Notes: generated by a model from the sequence alone, not told the origin. Shown: positions 27,270-37,917, numbered from the stretch's first letter. The stretch: 64,000 bases of DNA from Bermanella sp. WJH001 (GCF_030070105.1 NZ_JASJOO010000002.1:1604090-1668089); one strand, 5' to 3'. Numbers and translations: made by a program.

Positions 27270-27757
27270 TAATTCGCCTTCCCTACATCTTGATACCCTA
27301 ATGTAAATTTAGTGGGTATTTTCGTAAGCAAGTAGCAAATGCTGGTAATATTTTATTTCTAAAATAGAAATACAAAGAACAAACTAATTACTTGATATTT
27401 AACATATATTCCCTATCTCCTGTTTTTTAAAAATATCATAATAAGATCCCGCCAAAAATATAGGGTTTGAGGTAAGTGATGGCACACTCATAGTGTATTG
27501 ATAAATATGCTGAAACATTAACAGGGTATATCAATCGCCTTTTTAATAACGAGATACACACACATATATCAAAACCTATTTTCAAATAAATTCATTATTC
27601 GTATTTAGTCTCTAAAGATTATTACGTTCTAATATTATTTTTACTTATTAAATAAAGTGTCTAGCTTCACATCGTTACAGTAAATAACACACTTGTGACT
27701 CAGTTTGCATTAGGATAGAGAACGACTTCAATTGAGCATTCTATTGTTAATGATCAT
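27270..27757. other. AT-rich intergenic region with one perfect palindrome
   Basis: These 488 bases lie between divergent genes and contain no convincing ORF or RNA gene. TATTTCTA-AAA-TAGAAATA at 27354-27372 is a perfect 8-bp inverted repeat about 90 bases upstream of the DUF6351 gene and could be a regulator site. The rest is strongly AT-rich, as expected for promoter DNA. Confidence 0.45.
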
Positions 27758-28393
27758 ATGAAAAAAATACTAAGCTGTTGCCCTGTGGCCAGTATCGAAA
27801 CCGTGCATTTAATACCGGCCGACTTTCAATTTAAGCCAGGTATTCCTGTTTCTACTTTTGAGGCCAACATTTGGTGGTTACAAGAAAGTGAAGCCAATGT
27901 ATGTCTTCGTGATGAATCCCAGACACTGCACTACTTAAGTCGATACACTGACCGAGAAGGTTACTTAAGCTCAATTGATCAAGCCATTAGAGAGTGCATG
28001 CATTTAAGTAGAGGTTACGAGTTATCTTCTGACAGCTTAGAACGTGTGTTAATTCAAATGAGCATCACCCAAACCCCTGTTTTTGAATTATTTTCTCAAG
28101 AAGTAAAATTCAGCTGGGATAAACACACAAATTGGCGCCAATATGAGGTGGTAAGCAATGACTGGAATCAAATTCAGTATCCAGACAAACCCATCTCCAC
28201 TCATAATGTGGTGAAGACCATTCGCAATAAAAAACTCATCGAGCAAGCAGTCATTTGGGACTCAAGCCACAGCCTTAATGATGCCATGAAAAACGTAAAG
28301 GCATTTAAAGCAAGCTGGGCTGTGAATGATTTAAAAAAGAATATAAAAACAAGCGATAACATAATCCCATTAAACGATCAGCTTAAACGTTAA
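27758..28393 (+). CDS. Hypothetical protein
   Basis: The 211-residue protein is not recognised. It has no signal peptide and no membrane helix. The sequence is rich in polar and charged residues, with a Cys-Cys pair near the start (SCCPVAS) and a Lys-rich C-terminal third (NDAMKNVKAFKASW, NDLKKNIKTS). No clear ribosome site precedes the ATG. Its stop overlaps the convergent prmC stop by 4 bases. The long AT-rich upstream region suggests separate regulation. Confidence 0.5.
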   Translation: MKKILSCCPVASIETVHLIPADFQFKPGIPVSTFEANIWWLQESEANVCLRDESQTLHYLSRYTDREGYLSSIDQAIRECMHLSRGYELSSDSLERVLIQMSITQTPVFELFSQEVKFSWDKHTNWRQYEVVSNDWNQIQYPDKPISTHNVVKTIRNKKLIEQAVIWDSSHSLNDAMKNVKAFKASWAVNDLKKNIKTSDNIIPLNDQLKR

Positions 28394-29229
28394 CGCTGAG
28401 CTTTAAAGCCAAAACTAAAGCGCCACTGGCCGGCTAAATCTCGACCGCTTGCTACTTTTACATAACCTTGCTGCTTTAAATAATCGCTTACGTGTTGTGC
28501 TTGTTGCCAGCCGTGTTCCATTAACAAACACCCTTGTTGAGTTAAATACTCTTGTGCTTGTCGTGCAATCAAATATAAATCTGACAACCCTTGCTGTGAT
28601 GCAATTAATGCGGATGCCGGTTCAAAGCGCACGTCCCCTTGAGATAAGTGCTCATCCCGCTCGTCAATATAAGGTGGGTTACTCACAATAAGATCAAAGG
28701 GCTCTTGTGGCACGTTTTCAAACCAACTGCTTTGAAAAAACTGAACATTATTAATATTGTTTTTGGCTTTATTGCTATTCGCAAGTTCAACCGCTTGAGG
28801 GATTAAATCCACACCGATCACCTGAGCACCTGGAAACTCTTTGGCTAACGCTAATGCAATGGCACCGGTACCTGTTCCTAAATCTAAAATACGCTTTGGC
28901 TGCACGTTTTGTTCTAACACCCAATCAATTAACGATTCAGTGTCGGCTCGAGGAATTAAAGTATGAGGGGCAACATTGAGCATTAAATCCCAGAAACCCT
29001 GCTCACCAATAATGTAAGCCACGGGCTCTCCATTTTCACGACGCTGCAGTAATGTTTGATACAAGGCGTACTCATCTTGAGTGAGACGTTTATCGGGATC
29101 AGTAAATAAGATATTTCGGTGAGCATTTAATGCATGCAGTAAAATGAGCTCTGCATCCAGTGCGGCGGTATCACTTTGGGAGATGAATTGTTGGCCCTCA
29201 GTGAGGGCCTGTTTAATGCTAATAGACAT
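28390..29229 (-). CDS. prmC: Release factor glutamine methyltransferase
   Basis: The 279-residue SAM-dependent enzyme methylates the Gln of the GGQ motif in release factors 1 and 2. The SAM motif LDLGTGTGAIALALA and the catalytic NPPYIDERDEHL are intact, with an N-terminal helical substrate-recognition domain (about 1-75). It lies 9 bases after prfA, whose product is its substrate, the conserved hemA-prfA-prmC order. Confidence 0.95.
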   Translation of the reverse strand: MSISIKQALTEGQQFISQSDTAALDAELILLHALNAHRNILFTDPDKRLTQDEYALYQTLLQRRENGEPVAYIIGEQGFWDLMLNVAPHTLIPRADTESLIDWVLEQNVQPKRILDLGTGTGAIALALAKEFPGAQVIGVDLIPQAVELANSNKAKNNINNVQFFQSSWFENVPQEPFDLIVSNPPYIDERDEHLSQGDVRFEPASALIASQQGLSDLYLIARQAQEYLTQQGCLLMEHGWQQAQHVSDYLKQQGYVKVASGRDLAGQWRFSFGFKAQR

Positions 29230-29238
29230 AGAGGGTGT

Positions 29239-30327
29239 TTAGTTTTCCACACCCATGTTTGCCAGCATTTCAGCTTGATGCTCTTGAATAAGTGGCTGGA
29301 TGACAGAATCCAAATCCCCTTCCATTAACTCATCCAATTTGTACAAGGTTAAGTTAATGCGGTGATCACTCACACGACCTTGTGGGTAGTTATAGGTACG
29401 AATACGTTCTGAACGATCACCACTGCCGACTAAGCTTTTACGCTCGGCAGCTTGTTCGGCTTGTGCTTTTTGCGCGATGGCATCGTTTAAGCGCGTCGCT
29501 AGAATCGACATGGCACGGGCGCGGTTTTTATGCTGCGAACGTTCGTCCTGACACTCCACCACAAACCCAGTTGGTATGTGGGTAATACGAATAGCCGAAT
29601 CGGTTTTGTTAACGTGCTGGCCACCTGCACCACTTGCGCGGAATGTGTCGATTTTAAGATCCGCTTTGTTGATATCCACTTCAGCTTCATCTTCGACTTC
29701 TGGCATCACCGCCACAGTACAAGCCGAAGTATGCACGCGACCTTGGCTTTCGGTTGCAGGTACACGCTGCACACGGTGCGCACCTGATTCAAATTTCAAC
29801 TGGCTGTAAACAGCATCACCGGCAATGCGTAAAATGATTTCTTTATAACCGCCATGATCCCCTTCATTGGAGTTCATCACCTCAAAGCGCCAGCCGCGTT
29901 TTTCTGAATACTTGGTATACATGCGGAATAAATCGCCCGAAAAAATCGCCGCCTCATCACCACCGGTACCGGCACGAATTTCAACAATAACGTTTTTGCC
30001 GTCATTCGGATCTTTTGGTAATAACAAAACTTGCAACGCACTTTCTAAGCGTTCAATTTCAGCTTTGGCTGACTTTAATTCTTCTTGACCCATTTCGCGC
30101 ATTTCAGGGTCTGGGTCTTGAATTAAAATATGGGCTTCTTCAAGATTACTTTCGGCATCTGAATACTCTTCAAATGCTTTTACCACAGGCTCAATCTCAG
30201 CGTATTCTTTTGACAGAGTACGAAAACGATCTTGATTACTAATTACGCTGGCATCACTTAATAGATGGCCGATTTCTTCGTAGCGTTCAGCAAGGGTTTC
30301 TAATTTTGTTTTAACTGAATCTTTCAT
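29239..30327 (-). CDS. prfA: Peptide chain release factor 1
   Basis: The 362-residue protein ends translation at UAA and UAG. The stop-codon recognition motif PAT (in [10 protein letters not shown]) and the catalytic GGQ ([14 protein letters not shown]) are present. Length matches the family. It follows hemA with a 90-base gap and precedes its modifying enzyme prmC. Confidence 0.97.
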   Translation of the reverse strand: MKDSVKTKLETLAERYEEIGHLLSDASVISNQDRFRTLSKEYAEIEPVVKAFEEYSDAESNLEEAHILIQDPDPEMREMGQEELKSAKAEIERLESALQVLLLPKDPNDGKNVIVEIRAGTGGDEAAIFSGDLFRMYTKYSEKRGWRFEVMNSNEGDHGGYKEIILRIAGDAVYSQLKFESGAHRVQRVPATESQGRVHTSACTVAVMPEVEDEAEVDINKADLKIDTFRASGAGGQHVNKTDSAIRITHIPTGFVVECQDERSQHKNRARAMSILATRLNDAIAQKAQAEQAAERKSLVGSGDRSERIRTYNYPQGRVSDHRINLTLYKLDELMEGDLDSVIQPLIQEHQAEMLANMGVEN

Positions 30328-30417
30328 GTTTCTCTCTAACTATTGTCAGACGTCACAAGCGATACGCCTGACGCTGTTATTTTCAACCCAAGTTATCGTG
30401 CGGGCTACACCGAATAC

Positions 30418-31692
30418 TTAACTTTCTTCATTTAAATCGGAGTCAGATAGCTGATACAGCTCCTGAACCCAAGTCATGACTTCTTTGCGCCCAACACTAC
30501 TGGCTTCGCGCATTTGAACGGTCGGTTGGTGTATTAACTTGTTCGTGAGCATATTGGCTAACGTGGCCACAACCGCCTGTGCGTCATCCCCTTTTTGTAA
30601 GCGTTTAACCGCTTTCTCTAATTCTTGATTACGTATGTGCTCGGCGTGCTGGCGAAATGCCTTGAGTGTGGTGACTGCATCTAGGGTGCGCAATTGTCGC
30701 ATGAATGCTGCGCTACCTGCCTCAATTATTTCTACTGCATCTTGAGCGGCATGTTCACGTTGGCGCACGTTTTCTTCAATGATGTCTTTTAAATCATCAA
30801 CCGTGTACAAGTACACATCATTTAAGTCACCAACTTCTGCTTCAATATCCCGAGGAACTGCAATATCCACCATAAACATGGGAGCGTGTTTACGCTTTTT
30901 AAGTGCACGCTCTACCGCCCCTTTACCCAAGATGGGCAGTGGACTTGCCGTGGACGCAATCACAATATCGGCTTTATAAAGTGCATCCGGTATTTCAGAC
31001 AGCAATATGGCTTTTGCGCCAAATTGTTCTGCCAATGCTTCGGCACGTTCTAGTGTTCGGTTGGCCACAATAATATCTTTAACACCTGCATCTACTAGGT
31101 GTCTGGCAACCAGATCAATGGTTTCACCGGCACCCACCAAGAGGGCTCGGCTTGTGGATAAATCAGAAAATATGCGCTGAGCAAGGTTAACCGCCGCATA
31201 AGCCACCGATACTGGGTTCTCCCCAATGGCGGTATCGGTACGCACTTGTTTGGCCACACTGAATGTCTGGCGGAATAAGCGGTCTAGCTCAGGCCCAATG
31301 GTGCCGGCTTCCTGAGCCACCGCGTAGGCGCTTTTCATTTGCCCTAAAATTTGAGGCTCGCCTAATATTAAGCTATCTAAACCGCTGGCCACGCGCATAA
31401 TATGCTGAACGGCTTCTTCGTCTTTAAGGGCATAATGACAGGTTTGCAGCTGCTCTAAAGGAACACCATGGACCTGCTCAAGCCAACTCAGCAGCGTGCG
31501 AGGATCATCATCTTTGGCCGTAAAGTAGAGCTCGGTGCGATTACAGGTGGATAAAATGGCAATTTCATCCACACCATGACTAGCATTCACCTGCCTTAAT
31601 TGGGCGGGTAAATGGTCCGCTGCAAAGGCCACTTTTTCGCGAACCGCCACAGGAGCGGTCTTATGGTTAATACCTAGGGTCAATAACGTCAT
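30418..31692 (-). CDS. hemA: Glutamyl-tRNA reductase
   Basis: The 424-residue enzyme reduces glutamyl-tRNA to glutamate-1-semialdehyde, the first step of tetrapyrrole synthesis in the C5 pathway. The catalytic Cys is in [11 protein letters not shown], the N-terminal [12 protein letters not shown] motif is present, the NADPH domain has [16 protein letters not shown], and a C-terminal helical dimerisation domain follows. It heads the hemA-prfA-prmC operon and is divergent from the TPR-lolB operon. Confidence 0.97.
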   Translation of the reverse strand: MTLLTLGINHKTAPVAVREKVAFAADHLPAQLRQVNASHGVDEIAILSTCNRTELYFTAKDDDPRTLLSWLEQVHGVPLEQLQTCHYALKDEEAVQHIMRVASGLDSLILGEPQILGQMKSAYAVAQEAGTIGPELDRLFRQTFSVAKQVRTDTAIGENPVSVAYAAVNLAQRIFSDLSTSRALLVGAGETIDLVARHLVDAGVKDIIVANRTLERAEALAEQFGAKAILLSEIPDALYKADIVIASTASPLPILGKGAVERALKKRKHAPMFMVDIAVPRDIEAEVGDLNDVYLYTVDDLKDIIEENVRQREHAAQDAVEIIEAGSAAFMRQLRTLDAVTTLKAFRQHAEHIRNQELEKAVKRLQKGDDAQAVVATLANMLTNKLIHQPTVQMREASSVGRKEVMTWVQELYQLSDSDLNEES

Positions 31693-31848
31693 GAATAACT
31701 TAGTTTTATACTGAAAGCACCGAAATATGGGCCATTTAATTCAAACTTTGAAAAAAGAGCCGTATTATATCCATAATTGCGCAAAATAGCTGGCTTGCTT
31801 GCAAACAAGTTATTTAAAACACTTTTCACCCAGGGCACCAGAGGTAAT

Positions 31849-33540
31849 ATGATTAACCGTTTAATGTTCGCCCCACTATTTAGCCTATTGCTCTTAGGGG
31901 CGCAAAGCTTTGCTGCTGTGCAGGATGACACCGGTGATGACCTAGAACCTACTAATTATAGTGTAAATACTTTTTATGCATTATTAGTGGCGGAAATGGC
32001 CGGTCAGCGCCAACTTTATGATGTGGCGCTAGGTAATTACTTATTAGAGTCCCACCGAACCCAAGATGCAGGGGTCACCGCCAGAGCCACTCAAATTGCC
32101 CAATTTATTGGTGCCGACCAAGCCGCTTTGGATGCCGCCACATTATGGGTCAAGCTCGACCCTAAAAACCCGCTGGCTCAACAGGCCTTAAGTTCTGAGT
32201 TAGTAAAAGCCGCCCGATTTAGTGAGTCAGCCCTGCACTTACAAAAAGCGTTGGATCTTGATCCGCTGCTCAATGTGAACTTTATTAGCTTGCTGGGTGT
32301 GGATATGAGCGAAGGCTCAAGAGAATTATGGCTAGAATCGTTAACCCCTTTGGTTTCTCGTTATAAAGCCAATCAAGCTTTACTGTTCAATATTGCAAGC
32401 CTTCATCAGCAGCAACAGAATTACGATGACGCACTTAATATTTGCAGCGAACTACTCAAGCAACACCCAGAGTTTTATCCAGCGTGGTCATTAAAGTCTC
32501 GCCTGCTTGCCACGCAAGAAAAATTTGACGATGCCATTAAAACCATTAATGCCGCACTAAAACACTTTAAAGATGATAAGTCGTTTCTATTATTAAAAGC
32601 CCGTCTATTAATCAAAAATAAAGAGATTGAGAAGGCCAGCGATACCTTTTATAAACTGCATACTGCTAACCCACATGATGCTCAAATCCTTCTGCCTTTG
32701 GCACTGACACAACTTGAACAAAAAAAATACGATGACGCCAAACTGTCTTTACAAAAACTGTTAAACCTTCATCAAATGCAAAGTGAGGCCCATTATTACC
32801 TTGCACGTATAGAGCAATATAATGGCAACGACAAAGCCGCGCTCAATCATTACCTTGCCATGAAAGGTGGCCGTGAGTACTTAGCGGCACAAGGGGCCAT
32901 CATCAATATTTACCTGACACAAAAAGACAGTGATAAAGCCCTTGCCCATGTTCGACAGCAGCGCACCATTGATAACGAAAACCAACAAGCTTACTTTTTA
33001 ATGGAAGTGGATATTTTAAATCGTACCGGTCAGTACGACGCGTCACTAACCGTACTTAACGCAGCACTTAATGCTTACCAAGACAGCACTGACTTGCGTT
33101 ATTCACGCGCAATGGTGGCCGAAAAATTAGGCAACATGAAGCAGCTTGAAAAAGATCTTGAGCACATCATCAGCCTTGAGCCTGACAACGCAACCGCATT
33201 AAACGCACTGGGTTACACCCTTGCCGACCGCAGCACTCGGCTTGACGAAGCGCAGGCATTAATTGAAAAAGCCTTAACAATTGCACCAAAAGATCCTGCT
33301 ATTTTAGATAGTCTTGGCTGGGTGTATTTTCGCCTGGGTAAGCTAAAAGACGCTCTGGACTTACTCCAACAAGCTTTTGCCATGTTTCCTGATGCTGAAG
33401 TTGCCGCTCATTTAGGGGAAGTTCTGTGGGCAATGGGTGACAAACTAGAAGCTAAAGATGTGTGGCGCAAAGCCCTTGAAAAAACCCCTGACAGCCAAAT
33501 CCTCAAAGACACCTTATTGCGATTAGAAGTAGACCTATAA
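31849..33540 (+). CDS. Secreted TPR-repeat protein upstream of lolB
   Basis: The 563-residue protein has a signal peptide (about residues 1-20, MINRLMFAPLFSLLLLGAQS) followed by many tetratricopeptide-like helical pairs from about residue 35 to the end. It is likely periplasmic or attached to the envelope and scaffolds other proteins. The ATG at 31849 follows AGAGG and gives the signal peptide; an in-frame ATG 24 codons upstream would bury it. The same TPR-lolB order next to hemA is known in Pseudomonas. It abuts lolB with no gap. Confidence 0.88.
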   Translation: MINRLMFAPLFSLLLLGAQSFAAVQDDTGDDLEPTNYSVNTFYALLVAEMAGQRQLYDVALGNYLLESHRTQDAGVTARATQIAQFIGADQAALDAATLWVKLDPKNPLAQQALSSELVKAARFSESALHLQKALDLDPLLNVNFISLLGVDMSEGSRELWLESLTPLVSRYKANQALLFNIASLHQQQQNYDDALNICSELLKQHPEFYPAWSLKSRLLATQEKFDDAIKTINAALKHFKDDKSFLLLKARLLIKNKEIEKASDTFYKLHTANPHDAQILLPLALTQLEQKKYDDAKLSLQKLLNLHQMQSEAHYYLARIEQYNGNDKAALNHYLAMKGGREYLAAQGAIINIYLTQKDSDKALAHVRQQRTIDNENQQAYFLMEVDILNRTGQYDASLTVLNAALNAYQDSTDLRYSRAMVAEKLGNMKQLEKDLEHIISLEPDNATALNALGYTLADRSTRLDEAQALIEKALTIAPKDPAILDSLGWVYFRLGKLKDALDLLQQAFAMFPDAEVAAHLGEVLWAMGDKLEAKDVWRKALEKTPDSQILKDTLLRLEVDL

Positions 33541-34077
33541 ATGTTAAAACACCTTTTTACACTGGCACTTTGCCAGTGTTTGCTAGCCTGTAGCATAACA
33601 CCCACCAATGAAAATCAAGAATCATGGAGCATCAGTGGCAAAATTGGTGTCACCACACCCTCCCAAACAGTGGCCGGCTTCATTGAATGGAAACAAGACA
33701 ACGATGACTTTGATATTTACGTCAGTGGCCCGCTTTCTGCTGGCAGTACTCGTATACAAGGCAACATTGCCAGCATCAGTTTGACGCAAGGTGGCAAAAC
33801 CGTAGAGGGCATTAATCCACAGCAACTTATTTACCAAGAGCTGGGTTGGTTTTTTCCGATTGAAAATTTACCGTTTTGGCTAAAGGGCAAGGCTGCACCT
33901 TATTCAAAAGCCACTCAAGAAACCGATGAAGATGATACTTTAACTCAAATTCAACAAGACAACTGGAAAGTGGATTTCTTACGCTACAACGACTTTTATG
34001 ATCTACCCGAACGCATTCGCATTAGCCAAGGGCAATGGAAGTTTTTGATTGTGATCAAACACTGGAGCTTTGGTTAA
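33541..34077 (+). CDS. lolB: Outer-membrane lipoprotein receptor LolB
   Basis: The 178-residue lipoprotein has a lipobox (LLACS; lipidated Cys17) and the LolB fold motifs WSISGKIGV and LPFWLKGKAAP. LolB accepts lipoproteins from LolA and inserts them in the outer membrane. It is slightly short for the family. Its ATG follows the TPR stop directly, so translation is coupled. In many relatives ispE follows directly; here 9 kb of other genes intervene. Confidence 0.9.
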   Translation: MLKHLFTLALCQCLLACSITPTNENQESWSISGKIGVTTPSQTVAGFIEWKQDNDDFDIYVSGPLSAGSTRIQGNIASISLTQGGKTVEGINPQQLIYQELGWFFPIENLPFWLKGKAAPYSKATQETDEDDTLTQIQQDNWKVDFLRYNDFYDLPERIRISQGQWKFLIVIKHWSFG

Positions 34078-34185
34078 CACCTTACTTACACGGCTCTGTG
34101 CCTATCGCCGCAACGGCATGCTTGCCCTAAGCCATTGATACCAATTAGTCTATACTGTCCATAAGTACTCTAAGGCTCATAATCA

Positions 34186-35724
34186 ATGCTTATTAAAATT
34201 ATACTGTGTGCCCTGCTTGGTTTTTCGATTATCCAAAATAGTGTCGCCTTAGAACTAAATGGAATTGGATCTTATACTCAACTGCGCAAAGAGTTTTATA
34301 TTGGGGCATTATATTTAACTGAAAAATCTAATAACCCAGAGTCCATTCATGCCAGCGGCACCAGCAAACGCATGGCCCTTAAAGTGACCACCAAACGCTG
34401 GAGCCCCAGACGCTGGTCACTGCAATGGCAAAATGATATTGCCATTAATAACACCGCAGAAGGCAGCAGCGAACTTACCGATCAATTATTAATGTTTACC
34501 GGATTTTTAGAAGACAACCTCATCATAGGTGATGAAATCACTGTGGATTATATTTCGACAGTGGGCACCATTATAAAAATAAATGGGGTAAACATTATCG
34601 AAACAAACACGGCAGAATTATTTAATACCCTAGTCAATGCCTGGATAGGCAAGCTGCCCCCGTCTGGTGAATTTAAAGACGGTATTCTTGGTGATAATAC
34701 TAGCGAACATAATGCACTATTAACTCGCTATAATTCGGTATCCTACGGTGCAAGCAGATCACAAATGGTATCTTCTTGGATAACCGCGCGTAAAAATGCA
34801 ATATTGGCTGAGCAACGTGAAAAAGAATTAATCGAACAAGCCAAGCTAGATAGAGCCAAAAAAGCCAGAGAAAAGGCTAAAAACGAAGCAGAAGCCGCAG
34901 CATTACTATTGGCACAACAACAAGCTGAAATAGAAAGAGCAAAAACGTATCAGCCACCTAAAAAAATCGCCAAGAAAAAAGTCATCACCCAAAAGAAAAA
35001 AATAGCGAGCGCAGCACCTAAAAAGTCACAATCTAAAAGTAAAGAAGCGATTGCCGCAGAGAACAAATACTACCTAGAGTTATACCGATGGGAATTAATT
35101 CGTGAAATACGCAATGCCGTTGAATACCCTGCTTGGGCGAAAAAATTTGGGCAAAAAGGCGATGTGACACTCAATTTTTCAGTCAATAGACAGGCGGAAG
35201 TCAGTAACATCAAAGGTGACAATGCGGATGTATCTGATTTATTAGTAGCTGAACTCAATCGAGCCATACTCGCGGTTTCCCCGTTTATTTTACCCCCAGA
35301 TGCTTTACCCGGTAATAGCTGGCCCATGAGCATTACCTATATTTTTGATCCAAAGTCAGATAAACAGCCTTACATAAAAAAACCCAAATTACCTGATTCA
35401 TTGAATAATACAAAAGCCTTGAGTCGTGCTGAATACAAGACAACCCTAAGCAAGTACATTGATGATGTTAAAGCCATGATTAACGATCAAATTGAATACC
35501 CTGTTTGGGCTAAAAACTTAAATCAAAAAGGCAGCGTTGAGATTGATGTGGTTATTACAGAAGATGGTGAGATATCCGAAATCATTGATAAAAATATCAG
35601 TCGACATGAAACACTAAACAAAGAAGTCCGCGATGCTATTCGAGACTCAGAACCTTTTCCACCGATTCCAAGTCGTTTAAATATAGATAGCACGACCATT
35701 ACAATTAAACATAATTTTAAGTAA
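34186..35724 (+). CDS. Secreted protein: chalcone-isomerase-like domain, coiled coil and two TonB C-terminal domains
   Basis: The 512-residue protein has a signal peptide (about 1-21). An N-terminal domain (about 22-175) resembles bacterial chalcone-isomerase-like proteins (LNGIGSYTQLRKEFYIGALYL). A highly charged Ala/Lys/Glu coiled coil and linker spans about 205-290. Two TonB-C-like domains follow, with matching cores: EYPAWAKKFGQKGDV near residue 310 and EYPVWAKNLNQKGSV near 436. TonB-C domains normally contact outer-membrane receptors from a protein anchored in the inner membrane, but here the only hydrophobic segment is the signal peptide. Partner and function are unknown. The terminator downstream belongs mainly to the convergent choline operon. 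Confidence 0.7.
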   Translation: MLIKIILCALLGFSIIQNSVALELNGIGSYTQLRKEFYIGALYLTEKSNNPESIHASGTSKRMALKVTTKRWSPRRWSLQWQNDIAINNTAEGSSELTDQLLMFTGFLEDNLIIGDEITVDYISTVGTIIKINGVNIIETNTAELFNTLVNAWIGKLPPSGEFKDGILGDNTSEHNALLTRYNSVSYGASRSQMVSSWITARKNAILAEQREKELIEQAKLDRAKKAREKAKNEAEAAALLLAQQQAEIERAKTYQPPKKIAKKKVITQKKKIASAAPKKSQSKSKEAIAAENKYYLELYRWELIREIRNAVEYPAWAKKFGQKGDVTLNFSVNRQAEVSNIKGDNADVSDLLVAELNRAILAVSPFILPPDALPGNSWPMSITYIFDPKSDKQPYIKKPKLPDSLNNTKALSRAEYKTTLSKYIDDVKAMINDQIEYPVWAKNLNQKGSVEIDVVITEDGEISEIIDKNISRHETLNKEVRDAIRDSEPFPPIPSRLNIDSTTITIKHNFK

Positions 35725-35820
35725 CAAGCAGATCAGCACAGGGGTTAACTCACAACTGACACAAGTGTGACCGTTTTACCCACAGATTCGAGCAGGCATT
35801 TAGCAAAGTGCTCATTAATA

Positions 35821-35867
35821 AAAAAGCCTCACTGTTTGTTGCATTAATACAACAAACAGTGAGGCTT
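35821..35867 (-). terminator. Strong terminator of the choline operon
   Basis: A perfect 18-bp stem (AAGCCTCACTGTTTGTTG at 35824-35841, complement at 35850-35867, 8-base loop). On the minus strand it is followed by a T-run, placing it 28 bases after the choV stop. Confidence 0.9.
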
Positions 35868-35894
35868 AATATTAAATGAATGTGAATAATTTAA

Positions 35895-37064
35895 TTAATC
35901 ATCATCAGACAGCATTTTACCCAGCAGCGTATGGTACAACTCACGATCACCAATCACGCCTTTGACCTCATTGTTCTCTTTAATCAAAACTGGGTAACCT
36001 GTGTAGTATCGAATCTCCATGACATCACGGATTGGCATCTCGGCGGATACACACACAGGCACTGATCGTAATTGCTCAACACGGTCACCTTCTTGCCACA
36101 TGTGCACCGGTATTGACTGGCCGTTATAACGCACGTGTTTATGGTCATTATCCAGCCAGATATCGCTTTTTTTATTCAAGCAATAGCCGTTACTTTGATC
36201 CCATAAACTACGAAGTTCTCGCATAATAGACGTTGCACGCAATACATTCAGTGGATTGGTGTGCGCAACAAAATCGCGTACGTAATCATTTTCTGGATTG
36301 AGTACGATATCTTCTGGTTTACCATGCTGAACAATTTCACCATCTTTCATGATGGCAATGTGATTACCCAGCTTGAGCGCTTCATCTAAGTCATGGCTCA
36401 CGAAAATAATGGTTTTTTTCAGCTTCTCTTGTAATTGCAGCAATTCATCTTGCAGCTGGCTGCGTATTAATGGATCAAGTGCAGAGAATGGTTCATCCAT
36501 TAATAAGATATCGGTTTCAAGAGCTAACGCACGAGCTAAACCCACACGCTGCTGCATGCCACCAGATAACTCTGACGGTTTTAGTTTTCGCCACTCGCTT
36601 AAACCTACGATTTCAAGTTGTTCATCAACACGGCGTTTGATTTCTGCTTTTTTCATGCCTTGAATTTCAAGGGGCATGGCTACATTTTCTTCAACCGTCA
36701 ACCAAGGCATAAGTGCAAATTTTTGAAACACCATGGCAATATCGTGCTGGCAAATTTCACGCTGAGTAGCGCCATCTGCACTGACAAAATCCATCATCTC
36801 GCCATTGCGCTCAATTAAAATTTCACCACGGGCAACAGGGTTTAAACCATTTATGCAGCGCAGCAAGCTTGATTTACCAGAGCCTGACAAACCCATTAAT
36901 ACACAAATTTCACCACGGCCCACACTTAGGGAGGCATTCTTAACCCCCACCACAAGACCGGTTTCATTACGGATTTGTTCGCGATCTTTACCTTCATCTA
37001 ATAACGGTAAAGCCGTGTCTGGTTTTTTACCAAATACAACATCCAGATTTTTAATTTCAATCAT
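35895..37064 (-). CDS. choV: Choline/betaine ABC transporter ATP-binding protein
   Basis: The 389-residue ATPase belongs to the ProV/OpuAA type: Walker A GLSGSGKSSLLRCINGL, signature LSGGMQQRVGLARAL, Walker B LLMDEPFSALDP. A C-terminal regulatory part includes one CBS-like motif (IRDVMEIRYYTGYPVLIKE), which in this family can sense ionic strength. It is last in the bet-cho operon, 1 base after the permease, and is followed by a terminator. Linkage to betBA makes choline the likely substrate. Confidence 0.88.
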   Translation of the reverse strand: MIEIKNLDVVFGKKPDTALPLLDEGKDREQIRNETGLVVGVKNASLSVGRGEICVLMGLSGSGKSSLLRCINGLNPVARGEILIERNGEMMDFVSADGATQREICQHDIAMVFQKFALMPWLTVEENVAMPLEIQGMKKAEIKRRVDEQLEIVGLSEWRKLKPSELSGGMQQRVGLARALALETDILLMDEPFSALDPLIRSQLQDELLQLQEKLKKTIIFVSHDLDEALKLGNHIAIMKDGEIVQHGKPEDIVLNPENDYVRDFVAHTNPLNVLRATSIMRELRSLWDQSNGYCLNKKSDIWLDNDHKHVRYNGQSIPVHMWQEGDRVEQLRSVPVCVSAEMPIRDVMEIRYYTGYPVLIKENNEVKGVIGDRELYHTLLGKMLSDDD

Positions 37065-37065
37065 A

Positions 37066-37917
37066 TTACTTCACCGTTTCTGGTTGTTTAAACAAACGGT
37101 CTAGCACAATGGCTAGCAATACAATTGCAAGACCTGCTTCAAAACCTGAGGCTATATCCACTGTATTCAGTGCACGCACAACCGGTTTACCCAATCCGTC
37201 GGCTCCCACAAGTGCTGCAATCACCACCATAGACAGGGACAACATAATGCACTGGGTAATACCTGCGGCAATATTAGATGCCGCAGCGGGCAATTCTATG
37301 CGCCATAAAATTTGAGATCGCGTAGCACCAAACGACTGCCCTGCTTCCACCATTTCTTTTGGCACTTCAGATATACCTAAATAGGTCAAACGCACAGGGG
37401 CTGCTATGGCAAAAATAATGGTGGAGATTAATCCCGGCACCACACCCAAACCAAATAACGTTAGGGTTGGTATCAAATAAACAAAAGGTGGGACTGTCTG
37501 CATAAGATCAAGAATCGGGCGCAATATGGTATACATCCAAGGGTGATGCGCTGCATAAATACCTATTGGCAAACCCAAGAGCACACACAATAATGTTGCA
37601 TATAACACTAACGATAAGGTTTGCATCATTTCTTGCCAATAACCTAGATTCCAGATTAGTAACATTGAAATAACAACAAAGACTAAAAGACTCCACGAAC
37701 GATGCAACCAAAGTGCAAAACCACCCAAGAAAACAATAAACAGTGCAGGCGGTAGCCAGAGTAATACATCAGTGGACGAGGTAATGAGCCATTCAAGTGA
37801 TACAGACATGGCATCAAAAAATCCAGCGGCAACATCTACCAACCAGTCAAAAAAGAACTCGATGTATTCACCGAGTGGTAACTTATAATTTTCCATCGCG
37901 TCATGGTAGCTGGCCAC
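37066..37917 (-). CDS. choW: Choline/betaine ABC transporter permease
   Basis: The 283-residue ProW-type permease has about six membrane helices and the EAA-like loop (VPKEMVEAGQSFGATRSQIL). The frame as given starts with a GTG at 37917; an ATG at 37896 (MENYKLPLGEYIEFF) is a plausible alternative. AGGAG lies 12 bases before the GTG, rather far. It lies 1 base before choV and 140 bases after choX, with a hairpin in that gap. Confidence 0.88.
   Translation of the reverse strand: MASYHDAMENYKLPLGEYIEFFFDWLVDVAAGFFDAMSVSLEWLITSSTDVLLWLPPALFIVFLGGFALWLHRSWSLLVFVVISMLLIWNLGYWQEMMQTLSLVLYATLLCVLLGLPIGIYAAHHPWMYTILRPILDLMQTVPPFVYLIPTLTLFGLGVVPGLISTIIFAIAAPVRLTYLGISEVPKEMVEAGQSFGATRSQILWRIELPAAASNIAAGITQCIMLSLSMVVIAALVGADGLGKPVVRALNTVDIASGFEAGLAIVLLAIVLDRLFKQPETVK

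Noticed and set aside
34078..34185. Small RNA gene between lolB and the TonB-C protein
   Set aside because: No promoter-like hexamers with good spacing and no terminator hairpin were visible.
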